From the NCBI GenBank assembly GCA_018897475.1, contig JAHIKS010000105.1:1-16546 (forward strand): a stretch of DNA of 16,546 nt. The letters run 5' to 3'. The translations under genes and the position numbers were made by a program. This DNA is from Candidatus Altarchaeota archaeon (lineage in GTDB: Archaea > Altiarchaeota > Altiarchaeia > IMC4 > QMZM01). Below, one piece after another: positions 1 to 6,346 of the stretch. The number at the start of each line of letters is the position of its first letter. Positions within the stretch are counted from its first letter, which is position 1. Under the pieces are notes generated by a model. It searched no databases. It had not been told where the DNA came from and was given only the letters and a program-made list of their open reading frames with translations.

Positions 1-126
1 CTTCTCGTCAGCAAACGAAATCTCCTGGGTTATGCCATCAAACAACTTCTTCTTTTCCTTGGAGATTTCCTCTTTTGATTTAAGAACCATTGTGAGCCTC
101 CCATCCCTAAAGAATGTGGGCTTCAT
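1..126 (-). CDS. 5' part of an unidentified protein gene, cut by the window edge
   Basis: An open frame runs from an ATG at 126-124 to the window edge without a stop, giving 42 residues. The product begins MKPTFFRDGRLTMVL and continues with a lysine- and glutamate-rich helix-like stretch (SKEEISKEKKK). I do not recognise the family. The AT-rich, G/C-third-position codon choice resembles the neighbouring genes, so a real gene is likely. No Shine-Dalgarno-like motif precedes the ATG. A TATA-like stretch (AATAAATC on the minus strand, near 156-163) lies roughly 34 nt upstream, inside the hairpin region. The frame also stays open upstream of this ATG but only through palindromic DNA, so I keep the ATG. 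Confidence 0.55.
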   Translation of the reverse strand, partial: MKPTFFRDGRLTMVLKSKEEISKEKKKLFDGITQEISFADEK

Positions 127-134
127 GTTGCCCC

Positions 135-159
135 AATGACGCTCCAATGGAGCGTGATT
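135..159. repeat. Inverted repeat, 11-bp arms, 3-nt loop
   Basis: The inner arms ACGCTCC and GGAGCGT are perfect around loop AAT. Three more pairs form outside a single G-G mismatch (138/156). It lies 8 nt upstream of the minus-strand start codon at 126 and is exactly adjacent to the next hairpin. Confidence 0.9.
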
Positions 160-184
160 TATTGCAAATCTATGATTTGCAATA
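160..184. repeat. Perfect inverted repeat, 11-bp arms, 3-nt loop
   Basis: The arms TATTGCAAATC and GATTTGCAATA pair perfectly around loop TAT. Like its neighbour it spans 25 nt, and the two abut with no spacer. Confidence 0.92.
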
Positions 185-199
185 TCCTTTGGATAGGAT
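183..199. repeat. Small inverted repeat with two alternative foldings
   Basis: TATCC and GGATA pair around loop TTT (183-195). Alternatively ATCCT and AGGAT pair around a 6-nt loop (184-199). The two foldings exclude each other. Confidence 0.6.
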
Positions 200-219
200 T
201 CCTGCTTCCCCGACGAGGC

Positions 220-244
220 TTGCCCCACCCATTGGGTGAAGTAG
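220..244. repeat. Inverted repeat, 5 perfect inner pairs, imperfect outer arms, 3-nt loop
   Basis: CACCC and GGGTG pair around loop ATT (226-238). Outside two mismatches, three to four further pairs including G-T wobbles extend it to about 25 nt. It overlaps the imperfect repeat at 236-259, so the two compete. Confidence 0.65.
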
Positions 245-259
245 AGGTCTCATCTTCAC
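236..259. repeat. Imperfect inverted repeat
   Basis: The outer arms GTGAAG and CTTCAC are perfect. Inside, two mismatches are followed by GAG/CTC around a 2-nt loop. It shares bases with the repeat at 220-244. Confidence 0.5.
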
Positions 260-271
260 AGGCGTTAGTTC

Positions 272-286
272 GGGTCGCACCGACCC
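272..286. repeat. Perfect inverted repeat, 6-bp GC-rich arms, 3-nt loop
   Basis: GGGTCG and CGACCC pair perfectly around loop CAC. Confidence 0.85.
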
Positions 287-296
287 TACAGTTACA

Positions 297-315
297 TATA
301 GGAAGTTTTCATATA
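297..315. repeat. Inverted repeat, 8-bp arms with one mismatch, 3-nt loop
   Basis: GAA and TTC pair around loop GTT. After one G-A mismatch, TATA pairs with TATA. It is AT-rich and weaker than the others, but shares the 3-nt loop. Confidence 0.6.
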
Positions 316-341
316 ATACAAACTCGGCGTTTATTTTGTAT
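316..341. repeat. Inverted repeat, 7-bp arms, 12-nt loop
   Basis: ATACAAA and TTTGTAT pair perfectly. The 12-nt interior is largely unpaired, so this member departs from the 3-nt-loop pattern. Confidence 0.5.
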
Positions 342-363
342 ATTTTTGCTGCGTTTCGCTCTC

Positions 364-390
364 AAATTGCGGTCTTCCAGACCGTAATTT
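364..390. repeat. Inverted repeat, 12-bp arms with one wobble, 3-nt loop
   Basis: CGGTCT and AGACCG pair around loop TCC; beyond one G-T wobble the arms extend as AAATT and AATTT-like sequence. It starts about 15 nt past the argF stop codon and could protect or end the argF transcript. On the argF strand no T-tract follows, so a standard terminator is not supported. Confidence 0.85.
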
Positions 391-405
391 TTCCCGCTCA
401 ATCTG

Positions 406-1293
406 TTAACCAAGCAACTTCAAAAGGATTGCCTTCTGAGCGTGGAGCTTGTTTTCGGCCTGAGTCCAGATTATCGAGCCTTTACTGTTTATCATGTCGG
501 CGGTTATCTCCTCCCCCCTGTGCGCGGGAAGGCAGTGCATTACCCTGCAGCCTGGTTTTGCATGCTGCAGAAGCTCCTTGTTTATCTGATAGTCCTTGAA
601 CGCCTTCGCTCTCTCTTCTTTCTCCCCTTCCTTCCCTATGCTGACCCAGACGTCTGTATAAAGGAAGTCTGCGTCCTTCGCCGCTTCTTCGGGACTTGAG
701 AGAACTTCGACCTTCTTGCCTGCTTTATTGACAATACCCTTATCGGGCCCATAACCCTGCGGAGAAGCCACCGATATATCAATGCCAAGCATTGCGCACC
801 CCAGTATCAGGGAATTGCAGACATTATTCCCATCCCCAACATATGTAACCTTTATTCCGTCGAAGCCACCCACGCTTTCATAGATTGTAAAGAGGTCCGA
901 AACGGCCTGGCAGGGGTGCTCCAAATCAGAGAGAGCATTGATTACAGGAACCGAGGAATTCTCCGCCAGCTCAAGGAGAGTGGAATGTTCATAAACCCTG
1001 GCTGCGATTCCCTGCGTATAGCTGGAGAGGATTCTTGCTGTATCCGCAATACTCTCCCCCCTGCTCAGCTGGCTTCTGTCAATATCCAGATGGATTATAT
1101 TGCCCCCAAGCTGGAACATCCCGGCCTGGAAAGAAACCTTTGTTCTAGTTGATGGCTTCTCAAAGAGAAGCACCAGTGTCTTGCCGTCAAGCCTGCTGCT
1201 ATAATCTGGAGGATTTCCTTTTATCCTTGCAGTTTCCTGAATAACAGACTTCAGGTCATCAGAAGAGAAGTCACCCACGGAAAGCAAACCCAT
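406..1293 (-). CDS. argF: Ornithine carbamoyltransferase
   Basis: This enzyme transfers the carbamoyl group of carbamoyl phosphate to ornithine, making citrulline for arginine synthesis in the cytosol. The 295-residue product has the full family signature: the carbamoyl-phosphate loop STRT at residues 48-51, HPCQ at 126-129, the ornithine-side loop DVWVSIG at 214-220 (usually DVWxSMG), and HCLPAHRG at 253-260. The length is close to the usual 300-310, slightly short at the N-terminus. The ATG at 1293 is supported by a TATA-like element CTTTTTATC (1324-1316) about 27 nt upstream, which would give a leaderless mRNA. It follows the debranching-enzyme gene after 39 bp but has no functional link with glucan metabolism. 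No other arginine gene is visible here. The assignment as argF rather than another carbamoyltransferase is firm on motif grounds. Confidence 0.93.
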   Translation of the reverse strand: MGLLSVGDFSSDDLKSVIQETARIKGNPPDYSSRLDGKTLVLLFEKPSTRTKVSFQAGMFQLGGNIIHLDIDRSQLSRGESIADTARILSSYTQGIAARVYEHSTLLELAENSSVPVINALSDLEHPCQAVSDLFTIYESVGGFDGIKVTYVGDGNNVCNSLILGCAMLGIDISVASPQGYGPDKGIVNKAGKKVEVLSSPEEAAKDADFLYTDVWVSIGKEGEKEERAKAFKDYQINKELLQHAKPGCRVMHCLPAHRGEEITADMINSKGSIIWTQAENKLHAQKAILLKLLG

Positions 1294-1315
1294 ATATCTT
1301 TTTATGATTTAGATG

Positions 1316-1324
1316 GATAAAAAG
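1316..1324 (-). promoter_or_regulatory. TATA-like box of argF
   Basis: CTTTTTATC on the minus strand is centred about 27 nt upstream of the argF ATG, inside the 39-bp gap after the debranching gene. This spacing fits leaderless transcription. Confidence 0.5.
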
Positions 1325-1332
1325 GCACATCT

Positions 1333-3027
1333 TCACCACCCGAAGAGCTCCTCAACAAGTTCGAGGTAGAGCGCCGCGCTCCACGCCTGCACCCTGCAGC
1401 CGGAGGCCGTTTCACGGGATGCAGAGCTTATCTCTGAGTGATGCCCTATCGCGCCTCTTGAAAGGATGTCGCTGGTGGACGCCGCCAGAATCCCGTCTAT
1501 ATAAGCGCCAAATCTTTCCGCGTCTATCCTGTGCATGACAAGAGCTGCAAGATTGTTGAGCCAGTACCAGGAGTCCCCGCTGTGATAGCTTTCGGGGTTC
1601 TCCCCCGTATGCTCGGCCCTGAACCTGCCATCGTTTTTGTCGATACTGGAAAGGCCGCCCCACTCCAGCCACAGCTTCGGGAGCGAATTCTCCAGGCAGC
1701 GAATCCACTCCTCCCTGCCAAGGAGTTCAGGATAGACATAGGCTGCGATGAATATGTTCGGCCTTACAGTAAAATCGCCCTCCCCGTCAGCGAGAATCTC
1801 GCCGTTCCAGAATCTACTCCTGGTGGAATCCCTCAGCCCATCCTCGAGTTTCCTGTACTTTTTCCTCCCAGTGAGCCTGAAAGCAAGCCTGTGCATGTTC
1901 AGCGCAAGTGCCTGGACCTCTATCCGTTTACCGCCTCTCGCTACTGAGTCCATCCACGTCTTCCCCGGCTCGCTTGACAGGTCAAGGTTCCTGATGGAAT
2001 CCAGAAGCTTCCTCTTTATCAGTTCTCTCTCCTTCTTTGTGAATATCTCCAGGTCATCATCTATCCTCTTGAACAGCCAGCCAGCCGAATCAGCGTTCGT
2101 TTCAGCGCCTCCGAGGATGTTCGGTAGCCTTCCCTCTCTAAGATTCTTGAGGCTTCGCAGCAGAATCTTCTTTCTCATCCTCCTGTCAGTGCCATTCAAC
2201 GCTATAAGCTCGTCTCTGCTCCAGTACTGGAAGAACCACGGAAAGCCGGCGGGGATTCCGTCCTCTGTTGTAAGCTGATACAGGGAATTCAGGCAGCAGT
2301 TATTGGCTAATTTTATGTCCTTCTGTGCATTGATGCTGGAGAGGCGCTTCTCTATCCACCTGACCTGCTTTTTCTTCAGCTCGTAGAGGTTCTGGAACAC
2401 GAAGGAGGCCTCCCTTACCGCATCCCTCTTTTTATCAGAGAATGAAACAACAAGCTTTTTTGCGTTCAGTTTCAGGGCGTCATAGACGTAAAGCTCGAAG
2501 GGTGGAGAGTTCCTTTTCTCATCATCCGGATAGAAGACCTTCTTCCACTCCTCTATCCTCCCGTATTCCGGGCCGTCGGCCTTTATCGCAAGGTAGAGGC
2601 ATTCGCCTTCCCTTTTGAATTCTATAACGATGGTTCCTCTCACGCAAGTGATATCATAATTCCCCCCGAAATCCCCCGACTCATAGATTTTCCTGACGTC
2701 CAGCGCAATGGAAACCTGGTCTTCACTGTCAAGCTCATAGGAGACGGAATTCCTGCCAAATGGCATAAAGAAGGTTTCCCTGTTGCCGGCAAGAATCCTC
2801 TCGGCCCGGTAGAATTTGTTGGATATTTCCTTCACTTCCCCTTCGATTCCGATGTCTGCTATTGTCCTGTAGACCCTTCCATTGAGCCGGAAGAACAAGC
2901 CTTCGTACCTGCTCCTTGGTCTATCCGAGAAGTGCACAAATCCCCCGCACTTGTTCGATAGCAGAAAACCGGCAGAATCGACAATCTTCCTGACCTCCCT
3001 GTGCCTCAGCCTGTGGCTTGCCAGCAT
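1333..3027 (-). CDS. Amylo-alpha-1,6-glucosidase / glycogen-debranching enzyme (GH133-like)
   Basis: Predicted to hydrolyse alpha-1,6 branch points of glycogen-like glucan in the cytosol. Of 564 residues, roughly 1-220 form a beta-rich N-terminal domain and 240-560 an (alpha/alpha)6-barrel like the C-terminal domain of debranching enzymes. Visible family blocks are GFPWFFQYWSRDEL (261-274), RLPNILGGAETNADSAGWLF (300-319), RIEVQALALNMHRL (368-381), VRPNIFIAAYVYPELLG (421-437), SYHSGDSWYWLNNLAAL (480-496) and GCRVQAWSAALYLE (543-556). Acidic residues in RDE (271-273) and in HSEISSASRE (530-539) are candidates for catalysis; I cannot assign them with certainty. The ATG follows the GT3 stop codon by one base, so the two are very probably co-transcribed and translationally coupled; no Shine-Dalgarno motif is seen. 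Confidence 0.85.
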   Translation of the reverse strand: MLASHRLRHREVRKIVDSAGFLLSNKCGGFVHFSDRPRSRYEGLFFRLNGRVYRTIADIGIEGEVKEISNKFYRAERILAGNRETFFMPFGRNSVSYELDSEDQVSIALDVRKIYESGDFGGNYDITCVRGTIVIEFKREGECLYLAIKADGPEYGRIEEWKKVFYPDDEKRNSPPFELYVYDALKLNAKKLVVSFSDKKRDAVREASFVFQNLYELKKKQVRWIEKRLSSINAQKDIKLANNCCLNSLYQLTTEDGIPAGFPWFFQYWSRDELIALNGTDRRMRKKILLRSLKNLREGRLPNILGGAETNADSAGWLFKRIDDDLEIFTKKERELIKRKLLDSIRNLDLSSEPGKTWMDSVARGGKRIEVQALALNMHRLAFRLTGRKKYRKLEDGLRDSTRSRFWNGEILADGEGDFTVRPNIFIAAYVYPELLGREEWIRCLENSLPKLWLEWGGLSSIDKNDGRFRAEHTGENPESYHSGDSWYWLNNLAALVMHRIDAERFGAYIDGILAASTSDILSRGAIGHHSEISSASRETASGCRVQAWSAALYLELVEELFGW

Positions 3028-3028
3028 T

Positions 3029-4813
3029 TTATTTATGTGATTTCTTCAGCGCCAGGGAGTGGGCCTTTATGTAGTTCTCTATGAGTCTGTCCCAACCCAT
3101 ATCAAACGCAATCTTCCTGGCCTCTATCTTATTCTTTATCCTGCTTTCCTTGTCGAGGTTAGTGAAGTCGTACAGCATTTTGAATAGATTTTCTACCCCC
3201 TCCTCCTTCGTGCGGTTGAACATGTTTATCACGAAGATGCCTGGGTTCTTCTTAAGGTTCTTGGATATGCATCTTCCAAAGCCGCTGAAGTCCGTTGTGA
3301 CGGAGGCCACGCCAAGGGCGCCCGTTTCCATGGGCGTGTATCCCCATGGTTCATAGTAGGACGGGAATACTCCGAGATGCGACCCAATTATCGCCTCGTC
3401 ATAACTCAGGTCCAGGAGGTTATCCGCCCCGGTGAGGTACGTCGGGTAGAACATCACCTTGACCCTGTCCTCAATCCGGTTAAGGAGCCCGTGCTGCTTA
3501 AAGCTCTGGATTATGGGGTCAGAGTCCTCATTGTGCATGTCATGGGTGCATAGTGGAGGCGAGCCCTTTTTCAGGAAGTTCATGACCCTCTTATTCGTTT
3601 CGAATATGAATTCCTTGCTCAGCAGGTTCTCCTCGGTTATCGGCTTCTTTGTGATAAGGGCCAGCATTATCCTTGACTTTACGTCTATCATGTTGTCATC
3701 CAGGTACTCCTCCATGTCCTTGTAGTAAGCCCTGCTTTGCAGTATATCCGGCTTTATCCTTGCAACCTCTTTTGGAATCCAGAAGAAGACAGCTATAGAC
3801 TTCTTGGACTTTGTGGATTTCAGTTTATCGTTTAATCTCGCCAGGGCCTGGATTAGGACGTCAATCCCCTTGTTGTGGAACTCATACCTCCCGGATATGA
3901 AATATATAAGCGTGTTATCCAGGTCGAAGGAATAGTAGGGAAAGAAGTAATACTCCAGAAAGGACTTTATCTTGTCTTTGTACAGCCTGTGTTTTATTGA
4001 GACCTCCTCGAAACTGGGATAATTCCCTATGTCCAGCCCGTTGAAGAGAAGCACGTCAGGCCATCTCTTCAGGATATGCTTTGCTTCTATGGCCGTGGTT
4101 TCGCTCACGGTCGTGAAGACATCGCTGTTCAGTGCAGCGGCACTCTCGGTCTGGTGCTTGGAATGCACGTTCCATTTATATGCCTCCCTCACCGGGTCTA
4201 TCTTGTCTATCATGCCGTAAAGCTCAACGTTATTGCCGGCCATGGTCCTTCCAAGCATGGTGGCATGTGTCGTGAATACGGTCGCAACCCCGACGTTGTT
4301 GCCCTTGAGATACAGGAGGGCACTGCCCGTCAGCCATTCGTGGAAATGTGCCAGAACCCTCATATCGTAAGCCTTTGAGATTTCCTCAAGGAGCCGCCCG
4401 CAGGCGTAGCCCCAGATGACCGGCTCATCAAAGTCATTGAAATTCGAGTTCATGGAATCTATCCCGTATTTCTCCCAGAGCCAGCCCTTTATCTCATCCT
4501 TCTTGTACGCGTAGTTCGTAAAGTCCACAAGGATTGTTTTTGGCTGCCCGAGGATTAGCCACTCGCCGTAATGGCAGATTATCCCCTCCTTACCAAGCCT
4601 CTTAAAGATCGAGTCGAGATTGTCGGGCGGAATCCTCTCCTGGAATTCTTTCAGGGACTTCTTCGGGAAGTATGGGCCTACAAGAAAATAATTCTGCCCG
4701 TAATGATTTATCATGGACGGGGCCTTCGATTTTACCACTGTGTTAATCCCGCCTACCTTGTTGCAGACTTCCCAGCTTACCTCAAACAAGAGATTTTCCT
4801 TCTTCCTACCCAT
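3029..4813 (-). CDS. Glycogen synthase, GT3 family (eukaryote-like)
   Basis: Predicted to extend alpha-1,4-glucan chains from a nucleotide-sugar donor (UDP-glucose in characterised GT3 enzymes). Of 594 residues, the N-terminal LLFEVSWEVCNKVGGINTVV block (8-27) is nearly the GT3 start of animal and yeast enzymes. Further blocks are AHFHEWLTG (155-163), TTHATMLGR (181-189), GRYEFHNKGIDV (308-319) and SYYEPWGYTPMETG (485-498), which holds the E-X7-E pair E488/E496. It resembles bacterial GlgA (GT5) much less. The arginine-rich regulatory tail of eukaryotic enzymes is absent. A TATA-like element lies about 22 nt upstream and overlaps the stop codon of the preceding small gene, so internal transcription in the cluster is possible. 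The gene downstream follows after one base. Confidence 0.93.
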   Translation of the reverse strand: MGRKKENLLFEVSWEVCNKVGGINTVVKSKAPSMINHYGQNYFLVGPYFPKKSLKEFQERIPPDNLDSIFKRLGKEGIICHYGEWLILGQPKTILVDFTNYAYKKDEIKGWLWEKYGIDSMNSNFNDFDEPVIWGYACGRLLEEISKAYDMRVLAHFHEWLTGSALLYLKGNNVGVATVFTTHATMLGRTMAGNNVELYGMIDKIDPVREAYKWNVHSKHQTESAAALNSDVFTTVSETTAIEAKHILKRWPDVLLFNGLDIGNYPSFEEVSIKHRLYKDKIKSFLEYYFFPYYSFDLDNTLIYFISGRYEFHNKGIDVLIQALARLNDKLKSTKSKKSIAVFFWIPKEVARIKPDILQSRAYYKDMEEYLDDNMIDVKSRIMLALITKKPITEENLLSKEFIFETNKRVMNFLKKGSPPLCTHDMHNEDSDPIIQSFKQHGLLNRIEDRVKVMFYPTYLTGADNLLDLSYDEAIIGSHLGVFPSYYEPWGYTPMETGALGVASVTTDFSGFGRCISKNLKKNPGIFVINMFNRTKEEGVENLFKMLYDFTNLDKESRIKNKIEARKIAFDMGWDRLIENYIKAHSLALKKSHK

Positions 4814-4829
4814 TCTCTGGCCACTTAGG

Positions 4830-4839
4830 TTATATATTA
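4830..4839 (-). promoter_or_regulatory. TATA-like box before the GT3 glycogen synthase
   Basis: TAATATATAA on the minus strand is centred about 22 nt from the ATG, slightly short of the usual archaeal spacing. It coincides with the stop codon of the DUF5752-like gene. It may be an internal promoter of the cluster or simply AT-rich intergenic sequence. Confidence 0.4.
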
Positions 4840-5145
4840 CCTCTTTAACTCCTTTATCCTTTTTTCCAGCGCCTTTATGGCGGATGGCTTTGTCCTGGCC
4901 TTCTTAAGTGCCGTTGCAAGGCTCTTGTCGTCGATGACCTCGTTTACCCAATTGCTGAAGTCGTTCTTTGCCTCGTTCACATGGTGCCCAAAGGTCTTGT
5001 CGCTCATCCTCTTCAGAGCGCCCAGAAGCCCCTCCACATTCTTCACTATCGGACCGTTATTGACCCAGAAGCAGTTCTCTGGAATAACGTCCCCCAAAAA
5101 TTTCTTCACATTCTTTTTTCCCTTCGTTGTTTTTTTCTTTGCCAT
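4837..5145 (-). CDS. Small DUF5752-like protein
   Basis: The product has 102 residues with a lysine-rich N-terminus (MAKKKTTKGKKNVKK) and then ENCFWVNNGPIVKNVEGLLG, a segment with HHVNEAKNDFSNWVNEV, and a charged helical tail. From memory of the family, the F-W-x-x-G, H-V-x-x-x-K-N-D-F and W-V patterns match DUF5752, a small protein often found beside GH57 amylases in archaea; its function is unknown. The start is well supported by a strong Shine-Dalgarno GGAGGG six bases upstream of the ATG. The gene overlaps the 3' end of the GH57 gene by 89 nt in another frame. It may be an accessory factor for glucan metabolism, but that is inferred from position only. Confidence 0.82.
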   Translation of the reverse strand: MAKKKTTKGKKNVKKFLGDVIPENCFWVNNGPIVKNVEGLLGALKRMSDKTFGHHVNEAKNDFSNWVNEVIDDKSLATALKKARTKPSAIKALEKRIKELKR

Positions 5146-6346
5146 TTTTTTCCCTCCAATTTTTATGAATTTTTAGCCTGATTCCCATGTCGTTCAATAC
5201 GTTCATGAATGCTATGAAGGAGTCATGCGGCCTCTCGTAGACGTTGAAATATTTATGCACATCCCCATCATTGAACCACTTCGTGCACATGTAGTAGAAA
5301 TGGTCCGCTGTCTGGAGCCTTCTCCAGTCCTCGAGCAGTTTTTCATCGCCCGACTCCTTCACGGAGTCCTCGAGCCGGTAGAGGCACTCTATCGCACTCA
5401 TCTGCATTGGATTCCCGAGCCATGCCGACAAATCCCTTTCGACATCGGCCCACGAAACTACATTATGGACGTCCAGCTCCGCGACCGGTTTGAATTCCCT
5501 GACAACCTCGGATGGGGTCATGAATTCGTTGTCCGGGTGCTTCAGAATCTCTGCGGGCAGCCTCCTCAGGAAATCAAAGATTCCGGTGGATTCCCACTGG
5601 TGCTCGCCAAAGGTTTCATAATCCATGAAAAGATTGACGCAATTGCCGTTGCCGTTTATCTTGCTAATCCAGTTGGCGAACTTCTCTGCCGTCAGGGGCC
5701 AGCCCTCCCAACTCCTTTCGGAGAACCTGAACGCTATGTCATCAGAAAGGCGGTAGTTCTTCAGGAGCAGCCTGATTCTCTTTGCAGTCACTGGCTTATA
5801 CAGGAAGTTGGGGCTCCTCCATCCGAGTATGTGGTCTGCCCCCTCGGCGAGAACCCCCTTGTACCCCATTTCCTCTGCCAGGCTTGCCAGCCTGTTGTTG
5901 TAAATCAGCTCGGTGTTCCTGAATACCCTTGGTTTGTATCCAAATAATTCCTTCATCGCCTTCCTGTGCATCTTAACCTGCTCAATGAACTCCCTTTCCG
6001 AATACAGGAACGAGAGGGAATGGTAATAAGTCTCATCGAGAAGTTCCACCTGGCCCGTATCGACCAGCCTCTGAAAACTCTCCAGCACCTCGGGGCAGTA
6101 TTCCCGGAACTGCTCCAGCGCAACTCCGGTAATGCTGTAACTTACCCTGAATTCCTCCCCCATCTCATTAATCAGGTCGAGAATCACCCTGTTTGCAGGC
6201 AGATAGCACTTGTCGGCGACCTTCAGCATTATCTCCCTGTTCTTCTCGTGATTGAAGTAATCGCTGTTCGCCCCTATGTCAAACACCGGATATTTCCTCA
6301 GCCTGTATGGCTGGTGCACCTGGAAGTAAAAGCATACGGCTACCAT
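5057..6346 (-). CDS. Glycoside hydrolase family 57, alpha-amylase-type
   Basis: A retaining alpha-glucan hydrolase or transferase of the GH57 family, predicted to act on the reserve polysaccharide. Of 429 residues, motif 1 is QVHQPYRL (9-16), motif 2 lies near ELLDETYYHSL (101-111), motif 3 is FRNTELIYNN (142-151) with the likely nucleophile E146, and motif 4 is FMDYETFGEHQW (240-251) with the likely acid/base D242. The helical C-terminal part includes MQMSAIECLYRLED (314-327). It is shorter than GH57 branching enzymes, so an amylase-type activity is favoured; transferase activity is not excluded. The ATG overlaps the end of the GT4 gene by 7 nt, with AGGAGGG about 13 nt upstream. The last 29 or so residues overlap the next gene and look like low-constraint sequence, so the true or ancestral end may be near residue 392. 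Confidence 0.9.
   Translation of the reverse strand: MVAVCFYFQVHQPYRLRKYPVFDIGANSDYFNHEKNREIMLKVADKCYLPANRVILDLINEMGEEFRVSYSITGVALEQFREYCPEVLESFQRLVDTGQVELLDETYYHSLSFLYSEREFIEQVKMHRKAMKELFGYKPRVFRNTELIYNNRLASLAEEMGYKGVLAEGADHILGWRSPNFLYKPVTAKRIRLLLKNYRLSDDIAFRFSERSWEGWPLTAEKFANWISKINGNGNCVNLFMDYETFGEHQWESTGIFDFLRRLPAEILKHPDNEFMTPSEVVREFKPVAELDVHNVVSWADVERDLSAWLGNPMQMSAIECLYRLEDSVKESGDEKLLEDWRRLQTADHFYYMCTKWFNDGDVHKYFNVYERPHDSFIAFMNVLNDMGIRLKIHKNWREKNGKEKNNEGKKECEEIFGGRYSRELLLGQ
5152..5157 (-). promoter_or_regulatory. Shine-Dalgarno of the DUF5752-like gene
   Basis: GGAGGG on the minus strand is followed by six A residues and the ATG at 5145. It lies inside the GH57 coding frame and fixes the start of the small gene. 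Confidence 0.75.

Larger units (their letters stand above)
127..405. repeat. Non-coding region packed with short inverted repeats (hairpin array)
   Basis: This 279-bp gap between argF and the partial gene holds no convincing gene. It contains at least seven separate inverted repeats, most with exactly three unpaired bases between the arms: 135-159, 160-184, 183-195, 220-244, 272-286, 297-315 and 364-390, plus looser ones at 236-259 and 316-341. The arm sequences differ from one another, so this is not one repeated sequence; what is shared is the geometry. Only about 200-219 and 260-271 lack an obvious fold-back. Possible roles are a structured RNA, a multi-hairpin processing or termination region 3' of argF, or a DNA-level structure. 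The sequence does not decide between them. Confidence 0.85.

Noticed and set aside
136..387. Open frame on the plus strand across the hairpin region
   Set aside because: It exists because the region is palindromic and stop-poor; it has no family-like sequence and no ribosome-binding signal.
364..390. Intrinsic terminator of argF
   Set aside because: The hairpin is well placed, but no T-tract follows it on the argF strand, and archaeal termination depends mainly on T-runs.
127..405. CRISPR array or dispersed palindromic repeat family
   Set aside because: The hairpin arms are all different in sequence, with no repeated unit and no regular spacers.
5143..5157. Programmed -1 frameshift joining GH57 and the DUF5752-like protein
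   Set aside because: The A7 run with an upstream GGAGGG looks suggestive, but the small gene is in the +1 frame, which a -1 slip would not reach; separate initiation explains it.
5225..5947. 240-codon plus-strand open frame
   Set aside because: It lies fully antisense to the GH57 gene, whose motifs are clear; the antisense product shows no recognisable pattern.
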